The notes below the pieces were generated by a model that had not been told where the DNA came from, ran no database searches, and worked only from the letters and a program-made list of their open reading frames with translations. From Methylomicrobium sp. (lineage in GTDB: Bacteria; Pseudomonadota; Gammaproteobacteria; Methylococcales; Methylomonadaceae): DNA of 64,000 bases. A program made the translations under genes and the position numbers. Of this stretch, positions 1-8,570 are shown piece by piece. Each line of letters opens with the position of its first letter. The stretch's first letter is position 1. The stretch is from the NCBI GenBank assembly GCA_018333785.1, contig JAGXSU010000059.1, positions 1-64,000 on the forward strand, in the 5' to 3' direction.

Positions 1-50
1 TAAATACGTCCCTGTAGCTCTCTGCAACATCCCTGTTGCAGAAGCCTTTT
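1..50 (+). repeat. Dispersed repeat family A, copy 1 (cut by window start)
   Basis: The core box TAAATACGTCCCTGTAG is followed by a hairpin at about 23-40 with stem TGCAACA/TGTTGCA and a TCCC loop. The same core and hairpin layout recurs near 7999 and, on the other strand, near 24460. The left end lies outside the window. Confidence 0.7.
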
Positions 51-170
51 CAATCAACCACCTACACCCACTAAAATTGGAGGGGGTGAGCAGATACGAA
101 TCTGTAAACATTAACCCTAAAAAGTTTTCGTATTTTATAACGGCTGGAGTGAAGTCAATGCCGTTCAATA

Positions 171-196
171 AAGGCCATCGCAATAAATTGATAGGC
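171..196 (+). repeat. Short dispersed repeat D, copy 1
   Basis: AAGGCCATCGCAATAAATTG continuing to GATAGGC matches 51262-51287 at 23 of 26 positions. Function unknown. Confidence 0.55.
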
Positions 197-280
197 CCGC
201 TCTTACAAAATACGCTTAACCTCACTGCCGTCCTGAAAAAACGTACAGTTCTTGTTGAAAATACCACCAGCCCAAACAAA

Positions 281-302
281 TTGTTGGTAACACAACCAAC
301 AA
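281..302. promoter_or_regulatory. Inverted repeat upstream of the nifH promoter
   Basis: TTGTTGGT (281-288) and ACCAACAA (295-302) form perfect 8-bp arms around a 6-nt spacer, about 65 bp upstream of the sigma-54 element. A NifA upstream activator site is expected in such a position. However, the classical form is TGT-N10-ACA and the spacing here is TGT-N14-ACA, so the assignment is tentative. Confidence 0.35.
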
Positions 303-362
303 TCACCTTACAACATAATTAATAATTCATTTTATTCAATAGCTTAGGATGTTTTTTCTGTT

Positions 363-378
363 TGGCACACGGCTTGCT
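363..378 (+). promoter_or_regulatory. Sigma-54 (-24/-12) promoter of nifH
   Basis: TGGCACACGGCTTGCT matches the consensus TGGCAC-N5-TTGCT exactly, with GG at -24 and GC at -12. Transcription should start near 389, about 33 nt before the nifH ATG. Promoters of this type need an enhancer-binding activator, in nif operons NifA. Confidence 0.93.
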
Positions 379-380
379 AA

Positions 381-1304
<924 letters not shown>

Positions 1305-1356
1305 AGCTGATTGGGTTTTGCTTATCTCAAGTTAAACCCGGCACACAGCACAAGAT

Positions 1357-1384
1357 GTTGGGTCAGGCATTGGCCTGGCCCAAC
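1357..1384 (+). repeat. Intercistronic hairpin, family C (nifH-nifD)
   Basis: GTTGGG (1357-1362) pairs with CCCAAC (1379-1384), and CAGG inside pairs with CCTG. It is one of several GTTGGGT...ACCCAAC hairpins in the window. No U-tract follows, so it is more likely an mRNA-stabilising or processing element than a terminator. Confidence 0.6.
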
Positions 1385-1442
1385 CTACGATTCCCACAAC
1401 TGCCTGTTGGGAGATTACCCACGGCATTAGGAGGATAACATC

Positions 1443-2921
1443 ATGGCAGCCATGACAAGAGAAGAGACTGAAGCACTCATACAGGAAGTGCTGGAAGTCT
1501 ACCCTGAAAAAGCAAAAAACGATCGCGCCAAACATTTGGCCGTGAACGATCAAAGCCTGGAAAAAGCAAACAAGTGTATTACCTCAAACCGTAAGTCCCT
1601 GCCGGGCGTGATGACCATTCGTGGATGCGCCTACGCCGGTTCAAAAGGGGTGGTTTGGGGCCCGATCAAAGACATGATCCATATTTCCCACGGACCGGTC
1701 GGCTGCGGGCAATATTCCCGCGCCGGTCGCCGTAATTATTACGTCGGCACCACGGGTGTCAACACCTTCGGCACAATGAACTTTACTTCCGATTTTCAGG
1801 AAAAAGACATCGTATTCGGCGGCGATAAAAAGCTCGCCAAGCTGATCGATGAAATCGAAGTGTTGTTTCCATTGAATAAAGGCATTTCGATTCAATCGGA
1901 ATGCCCTATCGGTTTGATCGGTGACGACATCGAAGCAGTCGCCAAAGTCAAGAAAAAAGAACACGGAAAAACTATCGTACCGGTTCGGTGCGAAGGCTTT
2001 AGAGGAGTTTCTCAATCCTTGGGTCACCATATTGCAAATGACGCGATACGGGACTGGGTGCTGGAAAATCGTGATGGTGACGAAAGCTTCCCAACCACAC
2101 CTTATGATGTCGCTGTCATCGGCGATTACAACATCGGCGGAGATGCCTGGTCATCCAGAACCTTACTGGAAGAAATGGGTCTGCGTGTAGTGGCCCAATG
2201 GTCCGGTGACGGTACCATCGCTGAAATCGAAAAAACCCCTAAAGTGAAGCTGAACCTGATTCACTGTTACCGTTCGATGAACTACATCGCCCGGCATATG
2301 GAAGAAAAGTACAGCATTCCCTGGATTGAGTACAACTTCTTCGGTCCGACCAAAATCGCCGAATCGTTACGCAGAATCGCCTCCCACTTCGATGAAACCA
2401 TACAGGCAGGCGCAGAACGTGTGATTGAGCGCTACAAGATCGAATATGAAGCGGTAATTGCCAAGTACAAACCTCGCTTGCAAGGTAAACGCGTCATGCT
2501 GTATGTGGGCGGCCTCCGTCCGCGCCACGTGATCGGCGCTTATGAAGACTTGGGCATGGAAGTGGTGGGGACCGGCTACGAGTTTGCTCACAATGACGAC
2601 TACGACCGTACCATCAAGGAGATGGGTAACGCTACCCTGCTTTATGATGATGTGACCGGCTACGAGTTTGAAGAATTCGTCAAAAAAGTCCAGCCTGACC
2701 TCGTCGGATCCGGCATCAAGGAAAAATATATTTTCCAAAAAATGGGCGTCCCTTTCCGTCAAATGCACTCTTGGGATTATTCAGGACCTTATCACGGTTA
2801 CGACGGCTTTGCCATCTTCGCCAGGGATATGGATATGACTATCAACAATCCTTGCTGGAAAAACTTTAAAGCACCTTGGAAAACCGAGGCTGCCAGCGAT
2901 GCGGTAAAAGCGGTGGCGTAA
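1443..2921 (+). CDS. nifD: Nitrogenase molybdenum-iron protein alpha chain NifD
   Basis: The product (492 aa) is the alpha subunit of the MoFe protein, which carries FeMo-cofactor and reduces N2 to ammonia. P-cluster cysteines are visible in RGCAYAG, GPVGCG and QSECPIG. The FeMo-co Cys lies in [10 protein letters not shown] and the FeMo-co His environment in [15 protein letters not shown]. Length matches Mo-type NifD; the Mo-type motifs and the nifHDK order argue against Vnf/Anf alternative nitrogenases. The start is an ATG with a good AGGAGG site. It lies 138 bp after nifH, with a hairpin between that may allow higher NifH levels. Confidence 0.98.
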   Translation: MAAMTREETEALIQEVLEVYPEKAKNDRAKHLAVNDQSLEKANKCITSNRKSLPGVMTIRGCAYAGSKGVVWGPIKDMIHISHGPVGCGQYSRAGRRNYYVGTTGVNTFGTMNFTSDFQEKDIVFGGDKKLAKLIDEIEVLFPLNKGISIQSECPIGLIGDDIEAVAKVKKKEHGKTIVPVRCEGFRGVSQSLGHHIANDAIRDWVLENRDGDESFPTTPYDVAVIGDYNIGGDAWSSRTLLEEMGLRVVAQWSGDGTIAEIEKTPKVKLNLIHCYRSMNYIARHMEEKYSIPWIEYNFFGPTKIAESLRRIASHFDETIQAGAERVIERYKIEYEAVIAKYKPRLQGKRVMLYVGGLRPRHVIGAYEDLGMEVVGTGYEFAHNDDYDRTIKEMGNATLLYDDVTGYEFEEFVKKVQPDLVGSGIKEKYIFQKMGVPFRQMHSWDYSGPYHGYDGFAIFARDMDMTINNPCWKNFKAPWKTEAASDAVKAVA

Positions 2922-2929
2922 CACCCTGT

Positions 2930-2955
2930 GTTGGGTTGCAAATACCTGCAACCCA
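2930..2955 (+). repeat. Intercistronic hairpin, family C (nifD-nifK)
   Basis: TGGGTTGCA (2932-2940) and TGCAACCCA (2947-2955) form a perfect 9-bp stem just after the nifD stop codon. No U-tract follows. Confidence 0.65.
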
Positions 2956-3058
2956 TACAAAACAGATCTACCTAATGCAGGCTGGGTTGACCGATAAACC
3001 AACCCGGCTAAATCCAATCTACGCCGTCCACAGATTAGTGGCGCGTCAGGAGATTATC

Positions 3059-4630
3059 ATGAGCCAAGAAGTCGACAACATTCAACCCAGTTATCCATTG
3101 TTCCGTACCGACGAGTACAAAGAGAATCTGGCCAATAAACGCGAAGCCTACGAAGAACGTCATCCGCAGGAAACCATTGACGAGGTGTTTCAATGGACGA
3201 CCAGTCAGGAATACAAAGAGTTAAACTTCAACCGCGAAGCATTGACCGTAAACCCTGCCAAAGCCTGTCAACCTCTGGGTGCAGTATTATGCGCACTGGG
3301 TTTTGAAAAAACCCTGCCTTATGTGCATGGATCACAAGGTTGTGTGGCTTATTTTCGTACCTATTTCAATCGTCATTTTAAAGAACCGATATCCTGTGTC
3401 TCCGATTCGATGACTGAAGATGCAGCCGTATTCGGTGGGCAAAAAAATATGTTTGCCGGTCTCGAAAATGCGAAGGCGCTTTACAAGCCCGACATGATTG
3501 CCGTATCGACGACCTGTATGGCAGAAGTTATTGGTGACGACTTGAACGCGTTTATTAACAACGCCAAAAAAGAAGGCCATATCGAACAGGAATTTCCAAC
3601 GCCGTTTGCACATACGCCGAGCTTCGTCGGCAGTCATACAACCGGTTGGGATAATATGTTCGAAGGGATTGCCCGGTATTTCACGCTAAATTTCATGGAA
3701 GACAAAGAAGTCGGTTCTAATGGCAAAATTAATTTTGTCCCCGGTTTTGAAACCTATCTGGGAAATTTTCGCGTCATTCATCGTATGATGAAAGAAATGG
3801 GTGTCGATTATACGTTGCTCAGCGATCCTACCGAAGTACTGGATACTCCGGCTGACGGACAATTCCGCATGTATGCCGGCGGCACGACCATGGATGAAAT
3901 CAAGGATGCACCGAATGCCATCAATACGATTCTGCTGCAACCTTGGCAATTGGAAAAAACCAAGAAATATCTCAACACTACCTGGAAGCATGAAACACCG
4001 AAGCTGGAAATTCCGATGGGTCTTGAGTGGACCGACAAATTGTTGATGACCATTTCCGACCTGACCGGCAAACCGATTCCAGCCTCATTGGAAAAAGAGC
4101 GCGGCCGCTTTGTCGACATGATGACTGACTCCCATGCCTGGTTACACGGCAAGAAGTTCGCACTGTATGGCGATGCCGACTTTGTCTTGGGCATGACCAA
4201 ATTCCTGCTGGAACTGGGCGCCGAAGTGACTGACGTGTTGGCCAATCATGCGAACAAACGCTGGAAAAAAGCCTGTGAAGAAATTTTGAATGCTTCACCT
4301 TACGGCCAAAGTGCGACTGTTCATATCAGCAAAGACTTGTGGCATTTCCGATCATTGGTATTCACCAACAAACCTGATTTCATGATCGGTAATTCATACG
4401 GTAAATTTATTCAACGTGACACCTTCTACAAAGGTGAAGAGTTTGAGGTTCCGTTAATCCGGATAGGCTTTCCAATCTTTGACCGCCATCATTTGCACAG
4501 AATGACAACGCTCGGTTACGAAGGCGGCATGTATATCCTGACTACCCTGGTCAATGCCGTACTGGAGCAATTGGACAAGGAAACCAAAGGCATGGGCACT
4601 ACCGACTATAACTACGATTTGGTTCGCTAG
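3059..4630 (+). CDS. nifK: Nitrogenase molybdenum-iron protein beta chain NifK
   Basis: The product (523 aa) is the beta subunit of the MoFe protein, sharing the P-cluster with NifD. P-cluster cysteine motifs are visible: CQPLGAVLCALGF, GSQGCVAYFRTYF and STTCMAEVIGDD. The reading frame is open from 2876, but the ATG at 3059 (MSQEVDNIQPSYPLF) is the likely start. It follows an AGGAG site, gives the normal family length and removes an unlikely overlap with nifD. It is third in the nif operon and must be co-expressed with nifD for the alpha2beta2 tetramer. Confidence 0.97.
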   Translation: MSQEVDNIQPSYPLFRTDEYKENLANKREAYEERHPQETIDEVFQWTTSQEYKELNFNREALTVNPAKACQPLGAVLCALGFEKTLPYVHGSQGCVAYFRTYFNRHFKEPISCVSDSMTEDAAVFGGQKNMFAGLENAKALYKPDMIAVSTTCMAEVIGDDLNAFINNAKKEGHIEQEFPTPFAHTPSFVGSHTTGWDNMFEGIARYFTLNFMEDKEVGSNGKINFVPGFETYLGNFRVIHRMMKEMGVDYTLLSDPTEVLDTPADGQFRMYAGGTTMDEIKDAPNAINTILLQPWQLEKTKKYLNTTWKHETPKLEIPMGLEWTDKLLMTISDLTGKPIPASLEKERGRFVDMMTDSHAWLHGKKFALYGDADFVLGMTKFLLELGAEVTDVLANHANKRWKKACEEILNASPYGQSATVHISKDLWHFRSLVFTNKPDFMIGNSYGKFIQRDTFYKGEEFEVPLIRIGFPIFDRHHLHRMTTLGYEGGMYILTTLVNAVLEQLDKETKGMGTTDYNYDLVR

Positions 4631-4685
4631 TTAACTCAAGTTCAGGTTAGCTGGCAACAACTAACCTGACCGCTCAAGCTTCAAC

Positions 4686-4711
4686 GTTGGGTTGGCTATT
4701 GACAACCCAAC
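4686..4711 (+). repeat. Intercistronic hairpin, family C (nifK-nifT)
   Basis: GTTGGGTTG (4686-4694) and CAACCCAAC (4703-4711) form a perfect 9-bp stem. This is the third hairpin of this type inside the nif operon. Confidence 0.65.
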
Positions 4712-4733
4712 CTAATTTTGTTTGGAGAACCCT

Positions 4734-4946
4734 ATGCCCAGCGTCATGCTGAGAAAACGTGAAGACGGCAAATTGCTGTTTTATGTGGCTAAGAAAGATC
4801 TTGAAGAAACGATTGAGTCGATGGAATTCGACACCCCTGACAAATGGGGTGGCGAAGTGGTGTTAGGCGACGGTTCCCGCTATTATTTTGAACCCACCTC
4901 ACCCCCGCCTAAAATTCCTACGACTTTACAAGCAAAACGTTTATAA
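4734..4946 (+). CDS. nifT: NifT/FixU family protein
   Basis: This small protein (70 aa) follows nifK, as nifT does in many diazotrophs. The opening MPSVMLRKREDG and the KWGGEVVLGDGSRYYFEP segment are typical of NifT/FixU. Its biochemical role is not established; knockouts in other species have mild effects. The frame also opens upstream at TTG, but the ATG at 4734 has GGAG at the right distance and gives the usual length. It ends 10 bp before the ferredoxin gene. Confidence 0.9.
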   Translation: MPSVMLRKREDGKLLFYVAKKDLEETIESMEFDTPDKWGGEVVLGDGSRYYFEPTSPPPKIPTTLQAKRL

Positions 4947-4956
4947 GGAGGCTGTC

Positions 4957-5157
4957 ATGGCTTTATATATAGTGGCTGACGAATGCATTTCCTGCGGTGA
5001 TTGTGAGCCGGTCTGTCCGACCGGATCGATCAAAGAAGGCGCCATCGTCTACGAAATCAACAAAAAAACCTGTACTGAATGTCTGGGCGACCACGATAAG
5101 CCTGAATGTGTCAGGGTTTGCCCTATCGATAACTGTATCCTACCGTTAACGGCCTAA
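4957..5157 (+). CDS. 2[4Fe-4S] ferredoxin, nif-linked
   Basis: This small ferredoxin (66 aa) has two cluster motifs: CISCGDCEPVCP near the start, and CTEC with an eight-residue insertion before CVRVCP, plus a further Cys in DNC. The insertion in the second motif is typical of the FdxN/nif-associated class. It probably donates electrons to the Fe protein or takes part in FeMo-co assembly. The start is the ATG at 4957, which has AAGGAGG 7 nt upstream; the frame is open further upstream inside nifT but that is not needed. Confidence 0.9.
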   Translation: MALYIVADECISCGDCEPVCPTGSIKEGAIVYEINKKTCTECLGDHDKPECVRVCPIDNCILPLTA

Positions 5158-5159
5158 TC

Positions 5160-5870
5160 ATGAACAAGCCAAATCTAAACAGGGATCTGGCTTTGCGTAT
5201 CGGGTTGGCAGCGCGCTCCCTGCCCGATACTCAGACTAAGTTATTCATGACCGTATTAACCGAATGCACCGGTTTACCCTTGACGGAAGCGACGGTTGAT
5301 TCACTGGATAAAACCCTCTTCCGCGAAGTTTTCAGGCAACATGGACGAGCGTTTACTGAAACCGCCCTTGACCACGCATTAAGCATTCTTAAATCGGCCA
5401 AACCGGTCGAACTATCTGCTCCAGACCAAACAGACTATCATGACGGCGAAATGCCCGGCTCTATCCGGATTGCGATCGGCAGTCAGGATGGCTACCATGT
5501 CGACGGTCATTTCAGTTCGTGCCTGCAATTCATGATTTATCAAATATCGACCAGCGAAATCCGCCCTGTCGATATTCGTCCGATACAATTGGACGACGCG
5601 CGAAAATATTCGGACAAAAACGAATACCGAGCCGATCTGATTGCCGATTGCCAAATCCTGCACATTGCCTCCATAGGCGGTGCCGCTGCGGCCAAAATCG
5701 TAAAAAAGGGCGTCCATTTGATCAAAATCGGTAACCATAAAACGATAGCCTCCGTGCTGGAACAACTGCAACACATACTCGTAGAGTCTCCGCCACCCTG
5801 GCTCGCCAAGGTAATGGGTATCGAAGGAACTCAGCGCTTCCGTTTCGAAAAACAGGAACCGGTTTTATGA
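5160..5870 (+). CDS. NafY/NifY-type FeMo-cofactor accessory protein
   Basis: The product (236 aa) resembles NifY/NafY. An N-terminal helical region of about 90 residues may bind apo-dinitrogenase. A C-terminal NifX/NafY-type cofactor-binding fold follows (IRIAIGSQDGYHVDGHFSSC, then HIASIGGAAAAKIVKKGVH). Family members hold FeMo-co and apo-MoFe protein during maturation. Its place after nifT and the ferredoxin matches nifY in Azotobacter-like operons. The start is 2 bp after the ferredoxin stop, and its end overlaps the next gene by 4 bp (ATGA), so translation is coupled. Whether it is NifY or NafY in the strict sense cannot be decided here. Confidence 0.85.
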   Translation: MNKPNLNRDLALRIGLAARSLPDTQTKLFMTVLTECTGLPLTEATVDSLDKTLFREVFRQHGRAFTETALDHALSILKSAKPVELSAPDQTDYHDGEMPGSIRIAIGSQDGYHVDGHFSSCLQFMIYQISTSEIRPVDIRPIQLDDARKYSDKNEYRADLIADCQILHIASIGGAAAAKIVKKGVHLIKIGNHKTIASVLEQLQHILVESPPPWLAKVMGIEGTQRFRFEKQEPVL

Positions 5871-6136
5871 TTAACCCTCAGCTGACACAAACCATTGCTG
5901 AAACCATTGCCTCACAAGGTATTGATGAAACGGTGATCGGTTTATTGAGAGAGCAACATCCGGGGATACACTTTACCTATTGCATGGACGACGACATCCC
6001 TGATCACACCCCTGTATTGGAACATCCCGAATTTAATTTATACCTGGTTGACGGAAGAGATCATTGCCTGTGCCTGACGCAAAGTTATGAGCAGGCATCC
6101 GGTTTCGTCGTTGCTGAAATTGTGGAATACGACTGA
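5867..6136 (+). CDS. Small conserved-type nif operon protein, function unknown
   Basis: This acidic protein (89 aa) has no catalytic motif I recognise. It has an N-terminal helical part and a C-terminal strand-rich part with two Cys (GRDHCLC). Short proteins of this kind follow nifY in Azotobacter-like nif operons (possibly DUF6129), but this is recalled, not tested. It overlaps the NafY-type gene by 4 bp and lies 12 bp before the LRV gene, so it clearly belongs to the operon. Confidence 0.75.
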   Translation: MINPQLTQTIAETIASQGIDETVIGLLREQHPGIHFTYCMDDDIPDHTPVLEHPEFNLYLVDGRDHCLCLTQSYEQASGFVVAEIVEYD

Positions 6137-6148
6137 TAAGGATACTCG

Positions 6149-6913
6149 ATGGACGGTGAACAACGCCCCGTTTCGACTCCGATGGCCGACTGCAGTCTAT
6201 GCCGTTTTCGCAGCAAAACATTGCTGATGGGCCGCTGTATGCCGGGTGACACCTGTGTAATGGCCGAAAGTGGCCGGCAAATTGACCGATTTCTCAGAGT
6301 CAATCCGTTTTATGCTGTGCTGTTTCTGACCGATGCCTTTTGGGAGAGACGCGCCATTGCTGTTCGCTATGCGCCGTTAAAAGCATTGCTGAACGTGATG
6401 ACTGACGAAGATGAAGTCGTCAGACGTGCCGTTGCTTTTCGGCTACCCCCGCACCAGTTGCTGCCGATGATTGACGATCCTGACCGGGAAGTACGCATGA
6501 CGGTTGCCAGTCGCATTGAACTGGAGCATCTGGAAAAGCTGGCAACTGACCGGGATTACATTGTCCGGGTAACCGTCGCCAAACGCCTGCCTACCGGCCG
6601 TTTATTCCGTTTTATCAAGGATGTGGATCTGGAAGTGCGCAAAGTCGTTGCCAAACGCCTTCCGGAAATGAGTCTTGGCCTGATGATTCATGACGACTCC
6701 CCGGAAATAAGACGAATTCTGGCAGAACGGATGGCGCCGGAGGATGTTTCGGTGCTGTTTAACGATGATGACTGGCTGGTACGTTATACCGCCGCGCTAC
6801 GCGCCAACCCTGACGACTTGTCGGGACTGGCCGACGATCCGGAACCCGATGTCCGGGCTTTGGTACATCAACGCCTTAATACTGCGCATCCATCAGGAGC
6901 TGAAAATGAATGA
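6149..6913 (+). CDS. LRV-type 4Fe-4S leucine-rich-repeat-variant protein
   Basis: The product (254 aa) has an N-terminal cysteine cluster (CSLC, then GRCMPGDTC, residues about 15-36) and then about eight 24-residue helical repeats of the form VRxxVAxRLPxxxLxxLxxDxD. This matches the Azotobacter vinelandii LRV protein, a 4Fe-4S protein with a repeat superhelix encoded in the nif region. Its role is unknown; the fold suggests protein-protein contact. The ATG has AAGGA upstream. The end overlaps the next gene by 8 bp. Confidence 0.88.
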   Translation: MDGEQRPVSTPMADCSLCRFRSKTLLMGRCMPGDTCVMAESGRQIDRFLRVNPFYAVLFLTDAFWERRAIAVRYAPLKALLNVMTDEDEVVRRAVAFRLPPHQLLPMIDDPDREVRMTVASRIELEHLEKLATDRDYIVRVTVAKRLPTGRLFRFIKDVDLEVRKVVAKRLPEMSLGLMIHDDSPEIRRILAERMAPEDVSVLFNDDDWLVRYTAALRANPDDLSGLADDPEPDVRALVHQRLNTAHPSGAENE

Positions 6914-7868
6914 GTCGCAATTAATCATTGCCGGTCAAACCCTCTCCGAATGCTGTAAAAAAATTATCCCGGGCCAAAACGATGAGGCGCTGTTGGCTAA
7001 ATTAGAATCACTCATTCCGGATTACCCGGTACGATTGGCCATGATTGGAGAAGAATGGTATCGCATAGGGGGTGTAGTCGACTCCGAAGGTAAACGTGTC
7101 GCTCACGATTTAATTGAATGGACGGAAAGAACCTATATTCAGTGCGGCCAAAATCTGCAAATCCTGATCGATCATGCCCGCGAACAAAAACTGATTGCCA
7201 CCCGGCAAACCGGCAAAACGCTGTATTTTGTCGTTCAAACCGGCAAGGAAGCCGCTGATTTCACCTTGATTGAAATCGACAAGACGCATGAAATTTCAGA
7301 CCGGTTAATGGTCAATGAAAAAGAGTTGCCGGAAGATTTAGAGGACTTTATTGATCCGATGAATCCGGCCAGTATTGAAAGCTTTTACCTGGGCTCATCC
7401 AATTACACTTACCGGCGCAAAACCGATATCACTCTCTTCATGGAAGAAATCAATAAACATCATGCGTTCGAACATCCGGTTCAACGTTTCATGGATGACT
7501 GGAATCGGAGCAGCGCCGGTCAAAGCCATAAACTGTCCGAAGACTGGATCATCCGGCCCTTTCAACATACCGGCCGGTTCGGCGAGCAGATTGTGAATGC
7601 CGAAATTATCAACACCCATATCAATCACCTGCCTTACCTTGAGGATATCGGCGGAATCAAAGGCAACACACTCAACAACCTGTTGAACCGGTTCGATCGT
7701 CAGGCCGGCTACCCCTTTGCCTGGTTTTTTTACATGGTCAAAGGCAAACTGGTTTCACCCTACAGCGCCCAATCGGTTTATAAAGACATCACTGGTGATT
7801 TTGCTTACCTTCCGGAACGCGACGAAGCCATTCTGCGCGACTGGATTGCCCAGCCTTATAATGTGTAA
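6906..7868 (+). CDS. Nif operon protein of unknown function (320 aa)
   Basis: I do not recognise a named domain. The protein looks soluble, with no signal peptide or membrane segment. The N-terminal third is helical with a Cys pair (ECCKK); the rest is mixed with many aromatic residues (EEWYRIGG, YLGSSNYTYRRK, GYPFAWFFYMVKG). The ATG at 6906 is chosen because it lies inside the end of the LRV gene (8-bp overlap, translational coupling); the frame is open further upstream only as a shadow of that gene. It is the last gene of the visible nif operon, so a role in nitrogenase maturation or protection is an inference from position only. Confidence 0.8.
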   Translation: MNESQLIIAGQTLSECCKKIIPGQNDEALLAKLESLIPDYPVRLAMIGEEWYRIGGVVDSEGKRVAHDLIEWTERTYIQCGQNLQILIDHAREQKLIATRQTGKTLYFVVQTGKEAADFTLIEIDKTHEISDRLMVNEKELPEDLEDFIDPMNPASIESFYLGSSNYTYRRKTDITLFMEEINKHHAFEHPVQRFMDDWNRSSAGQSHKLSEDWIIRPFQHTGRFGEQIVNAEIINTHINHLPYLEDIGGIKGNTLNNLLNRFDRQAGYPFAWFFYMVKGKLVSPYSAQSVYKDITGDFAYLPERDEAILRDWIAQPYNV

Positions 7869-7971
7869 TCCTTAACCCGGGTTCATCTGTATTTGCGAAC
7901 CCAATGCATATGGCCTTGAAGCTTAAATTACCCATTTCGACGAAAAATATACCCATTGTAGATCGAAATCC

Positions 7972-8069
7972 GGCACCGGGGTGCCCGTCAAAGGACGCCG
8001 TAAATACATCCCTATAGGCTCTATGCCAGCATCCATGCTGACAAAGCCTTTGCCGAACACCCCGGTGCC
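7972..8069. repeat. Dispersed repeat family A, copy 2, with 12-bp terminal inverted repeats
   Basis: GGCACCGGGGTG (7972-7983) and CACCCCGGTGCC (8058-8069) are perfect 12-bp inverted ends. Inside is the core GACGCCGTAAATACATCCCT (from 7994), then a hairpin CAGCA-TCCA-TGCTG (8027-8040). The element lies between the convergent nif operon and fmdB and looks like a small non-autonomous element. Confidence 0.75.
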
Positions 8070-8108
8070 TTCTTAGGCAGTGCCGAAATTTGAAGTGCGA
8101 AAGGTATA

Positions 8109-8483
8109 CTAATGACTGATCATCCACGGCCGTTGGGACGGAAAGACCTTGCTGCCATCGGGCATGAACACCACCTGCTGACTCAAATCACTGCGATCCG
8201 GATGTTTAATGCTACAACCACAACTTTTGCCGTGCTGATGACGTAAAGCCGATTCCTCTCGGACATCCGGCGTTGAAAGCCTGGGCTCATGCTTTGCCTT
8301 TTCGTTGGTTTCGATGATTTTTCGTTTAGCTGGCGCCATGGCCAGCACCTGGGGAGCGATCAAAATCACCCGGGCGCTGGGCTTGCCGCATCTTGGGCAT
8401 GCACACGGCATACCGGCTTGATCCATGGTCGCAAGTTCATGAAAAACACCATGATCTGAACATTTATAATCATAAACAGGCAC
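8109..8483 (-). CDS. fmdB: FmdB family zinc-ribbon regulatory protein
   Basis: The product (124 aa) starts PVYDYKCSDHG and continues to CPRCG, the typical N-terminal FmdB zinc ribbon with CxxC-type ligands. A second Cys group lies further on (HGKSCGCS). In Methylophilus methylotrophus fmdB is in the formamidase operon and is thought to be regulatory. A GTG at 8483 with GAGGAG 8 nt upstream is the best start; the frame also opens upstream at 8540. It follows fmdA closely on the same strand. Many genomes carry FmdB paralogues, so the regulatory role is inferred from context. Confidence 0.85.
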   Translation of the reverse strand: MPVYDYKCSDHGVFHELATMDQAGMPCACPRCGKPSARVILIAPQVLAMAPAKRKIIETNEKAKHEPRLSTPDVREESALRHQHGKSCGCSIKHPDRSDLSQQVVFMPDGSKVFPSQRPWMISH

Positions 8484-8570
8484 GATCAACGCTCCTCTTG
8501 ATTCGATTAACTTAGAAATATCGCTGATCCACGAAATCACTCAAATGTGGACTCATTGCAAATTTTAGGA

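Larger units (their letters stand above)
51..360. other. Intergenic region upstream of nifH
   Basis: No convincing gene is seen here. An open frame at 77-322 starts at TTG, has no recognisable domain and runs over repeat sequence and the nif promoter approach. The stretch holds one copy of a 26-bp dispersed repeat (171-196) and an inverted repeat at 281-302. Confidence 0.6.

Noticed and set aside
1-50. CRISPR-like array formed by the recurrent repeats
   Set aside because: Copies are kilobases apart, not regularly spaced, occur on both strands and have internal hairpins; no cas genes are seen.
77-322. 81-aa open frame upstream of nifH
   Set aside because: TTG start, no domain, overlaps repeat D and the inverted repeat before the nif promoter; looks non-coding.
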